This document shows positions 57,770 through 60,000 of a DNA stretch of 60,000 nt, piece by piece. Position numbers and translations under genes: made by a program. Source of the stretch: Nymphaea colorata (Eukaryota; Streptophyta; Magnoliopsida; Nymphaeales; Nymphaeaceae); contig NC_045148.1 of the NCBI RefSeq assembly GCF_008831285.2, forward strand, positions 5,458,001 to 5,518,000. Direction: 5' to 3'. The stretch's first letter is position 1; each line of letters starts with the position of its first letter. A model generated the notes under the pieces. That model was given only the letters and a program-made list of their open reading frames with translations, was not told where the DNA came from and did no database searches.

Positions 57770-60000
57770 CTTGTTCAATGAGAAATATTGCATATATTGA
57801 TCCAAAACTAATGATGATTGTGGAAACAAATAAGCAAGTTGAAAAGCACAATCCAATCTTACAAGAAAAACAGCCAAAGTTTAATCTTCAAAACTAACTT
57901 GAGATGATCAATAGTTTCTTACAAATTGCTGTTGAGCCTATGAATGCAACTTTCTTACCTACCAAGACAATAAGACAGACTATAAATTGATTGAGAACTA
58001 GCAAAAGCAAAACTACTTATTCTCAAGAAAGGCAAGGCAATAAGCTCCTTCAGGTTGATAACCAGAATATGTCAACGATGACATTGAAATACAAAGAAAA
58101 TGCAGGCCTAACTCCAATTCAGTAATGGTATATTGACAAAGAAAGCCTCAAATTTAGTAGTGCCTCAGGCTACGCATCCATGATGTCATCCAAGTATGTG
58201 CGTTTGTGAGTCCTTGACCACAAAACCTACAATGACATTCTTATAACGATGTTTCTTTAACAAGATATTAAAATGAAATATGTGAAAGTACACATCAGGT
58301 TTTCACATCAATGAAAAATGCACTCAAAATTTTAACATTGTTAAAGTACAATTACTCAAATTAGCAAGGTTGGAAAAGAAAACCTTGACAAGAAGGAACA
58401 AAAAATTGGCATGTTCATTCACCTTTTTGTTAAATAAGTATTCCAAGCACCGACCTGTGATTAATATATTGATCCACCTAGACTTCCAGACAAAAGAAAA
58501 ATAATTTAGTAATCTGCATTCTGAATCAGGTCTTTCATAGCCTGCTCAATGAGTAACATTAACCACAATAAACAAGACATGCGTAACCTCCTTCATGTAC
58601 TTATTTACAAGCTATAGTACTTGAGACCGGCTAATGAAACCGTGACATTCAGTATTGCTTCTGAAATTTTTATAGAGACCAAATATATATTTAACATCAT
58701 CAAAAATTAGTTATATCAAATGGGCTTAAATCTAAACACTACAAGAGCTTATAGCAAGAGACAAGAGCTTTAATCTAACCATTACAATCCCCTGTATTTC
58801 AAAATATCATGCATCTATATCACCAATAAAATTAAAATATATAGAAGAATGACATGGTTTCCCCAGGTAAACCATGAAAAAATAAGAGCATAACCAAAAA
58901 GAAGACAAGAATTTTGAATGGCCAATATAGAACCTGGAAACTAACCACAACCACTTCTATTTTATGGATTTTTTTCTTTATGACAAACTTGTGATGAAGC
59001 AAAGCGGGCTTGTACTGCTTACTAGTTGTAGTCGTTAGATGGAGCAATTGAAACGTAAGTTCTTCCATATTGAATAGACAAATCTTCCTATTTTTCTATT
59101 CTAACCAAAACAATAACATAGTAGTAAACCAAAAGGGTAGAATAGAGGCAATTGGCACGTAAATAGAAAAGAAGGCTCCCTAACAAACTATTATCACAAA
59201 ATCTATGGTCCTACAAGTATATGATCATAGCAAGTATCTATGGTCTAATATCAAAGTTTGTGATAGTTAAATCTAGTCTCATAACCCATGTACATAAATC
59301 TTAGAAATTGGATATTGATTATGTTAAATCTAGTTACAGGCAACATATTAGACTTTAGGTTTATTTTTATGATTGAGTGGTGGTGTGAGACATGAGTTAT
59401 ACTCCACAATTTAAGTACTATAAGTTCATGCACTCCATTTATGAAGATTTTCTTGGATTTCTCAAGCCATGCATCTCTTCTCAAAGCATAAGTCATATTT
59501 GATTTCATGAACATAGGATCAAGGCGCGCGCTAATCAGCATTTAGACCATTAGAACACTAACTATAGCCCTTGGTTTGATTACACCTAACAAAGGCACCG
59601 GTGACAGTTAGACATCATACTAACAAGTCGGTCCCATTCTCTCAGAATCCAGCATGAGAGAATAGAGGCAAGTATAGGTTATTCATGCACACCCATTTCA
59701 GATGGTCTATATGCAAAGTTGAAACTTTTGCATGTAAATGGATAGGCACCGACTGAAGGCCCAGTTGCATCTTGGTGGCCTTAGATACATCTCATAGCCA
59801 CCTTTTCATTTTTTTTCTTCTTTGTCTCAACCCCATTTCTGCATTTCTATGTTCTTATATAGATTTTGACAAGTTTTTGTTGTGGTGGTTTGTTTAGTAC
59901 CACACTTCTTGCCCAATTTTTTCATCCCTGCAAGATTTTCTTCTCTAACTATTGACCATTTTTTGGGTGACCTTTTCTTGTTATTTTGCCTGGAAAACAA
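57770..60000. repeat. Direct repeat copy B (pairs with 1-2267)
   Basis: Aligns end to end with 1-2267 in the same orientation. It keeps a fuller version of the gypsy LTR 3'-end motif at about 59577-59643 (AAAGGCACCGGTGACAGTT), where copy A has a 15-base gap. It runs off the window end. No coding region was recognised. Confidence 0.85.

Overview
The window looks like nuclear DNA of a seed plant, most likely an angiosperm. It is AT-rich and gene-poor, and it is filled with nested, decayed Ty1/copia and Ty3/gypsy (Tat/Ogre-like) LTR retrotransposons, a hAT transposase relic, DNA transposons with GTTTGAT-type terminal inverted repeats (TIRs), foldback and CACTA-like repeats and AT microsatellites. 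No rRNA, tRNA, CRISPR or bacterial-type operon was seen. The species cannot be named from the sequence.

Layout. 1-2267 is copy A of a direct repeat whose copy B fills 57770-60000. 4.2-6.4 kb holds a copia reverse-transcriptase scrap, a foldback element with tandem sub-repeats, and a copia LTR/primer site/gag remnant. 7.16-9.23 kb is a broken hAT transposase. 9.55-13.82 kb is an LTR-bounded element without recognisable protein domains. 17.9-36.1 kb is read as one decayed Tat/Ogre-like gypsy element: LTR fragment, plant-mobile-domain-like ORF1, gag, protease, RT, RNase H, integrase tail (core deleted), 3' minisatellite and a long 3' LTR. It is interrupted by a 4.3 kb TIR transposon cutting gag and by a 1.55 kb PIF/Harbinger-like element in the 3' LTR that carries an exon resembling acetoacetyl-CoA thiolase. 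36.8-38.2 kb is a large inverted repeat able to form a long hairpin, and 38.7-39.8 kb is a second inverted-repeat element. 42.9-50.2 kb is a minus-strand copia element whose gag is split by a ~4.2 kb solo LTR of the same type as the gypsy 3' LTR.

The only intact, convincing host gene is a single-exon CAF1/POP2-like gene at 54835-55701. It keeps the fold and three of the active-site residues but has lost the first two catalytic acids (the D-x-E of motif I), so it may be a pseudo-deadenylase.

The genes do not form a pathway. The story is layered insertion and decay: premature stops at former Arg and Gln codons fit cytosine deamination, and nesting gives a relative order of insertions. The best leads are the CAF1-like pseudoenzyme, the long hairpin locus, the transposon-borne thiolase exon, and an LTR 3'-end motif shared by the gypsy LTRs and by the repeats at both window edges. 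Coordinates of repeats come from reading by eye and are approximate unless a junction motif is quoted.
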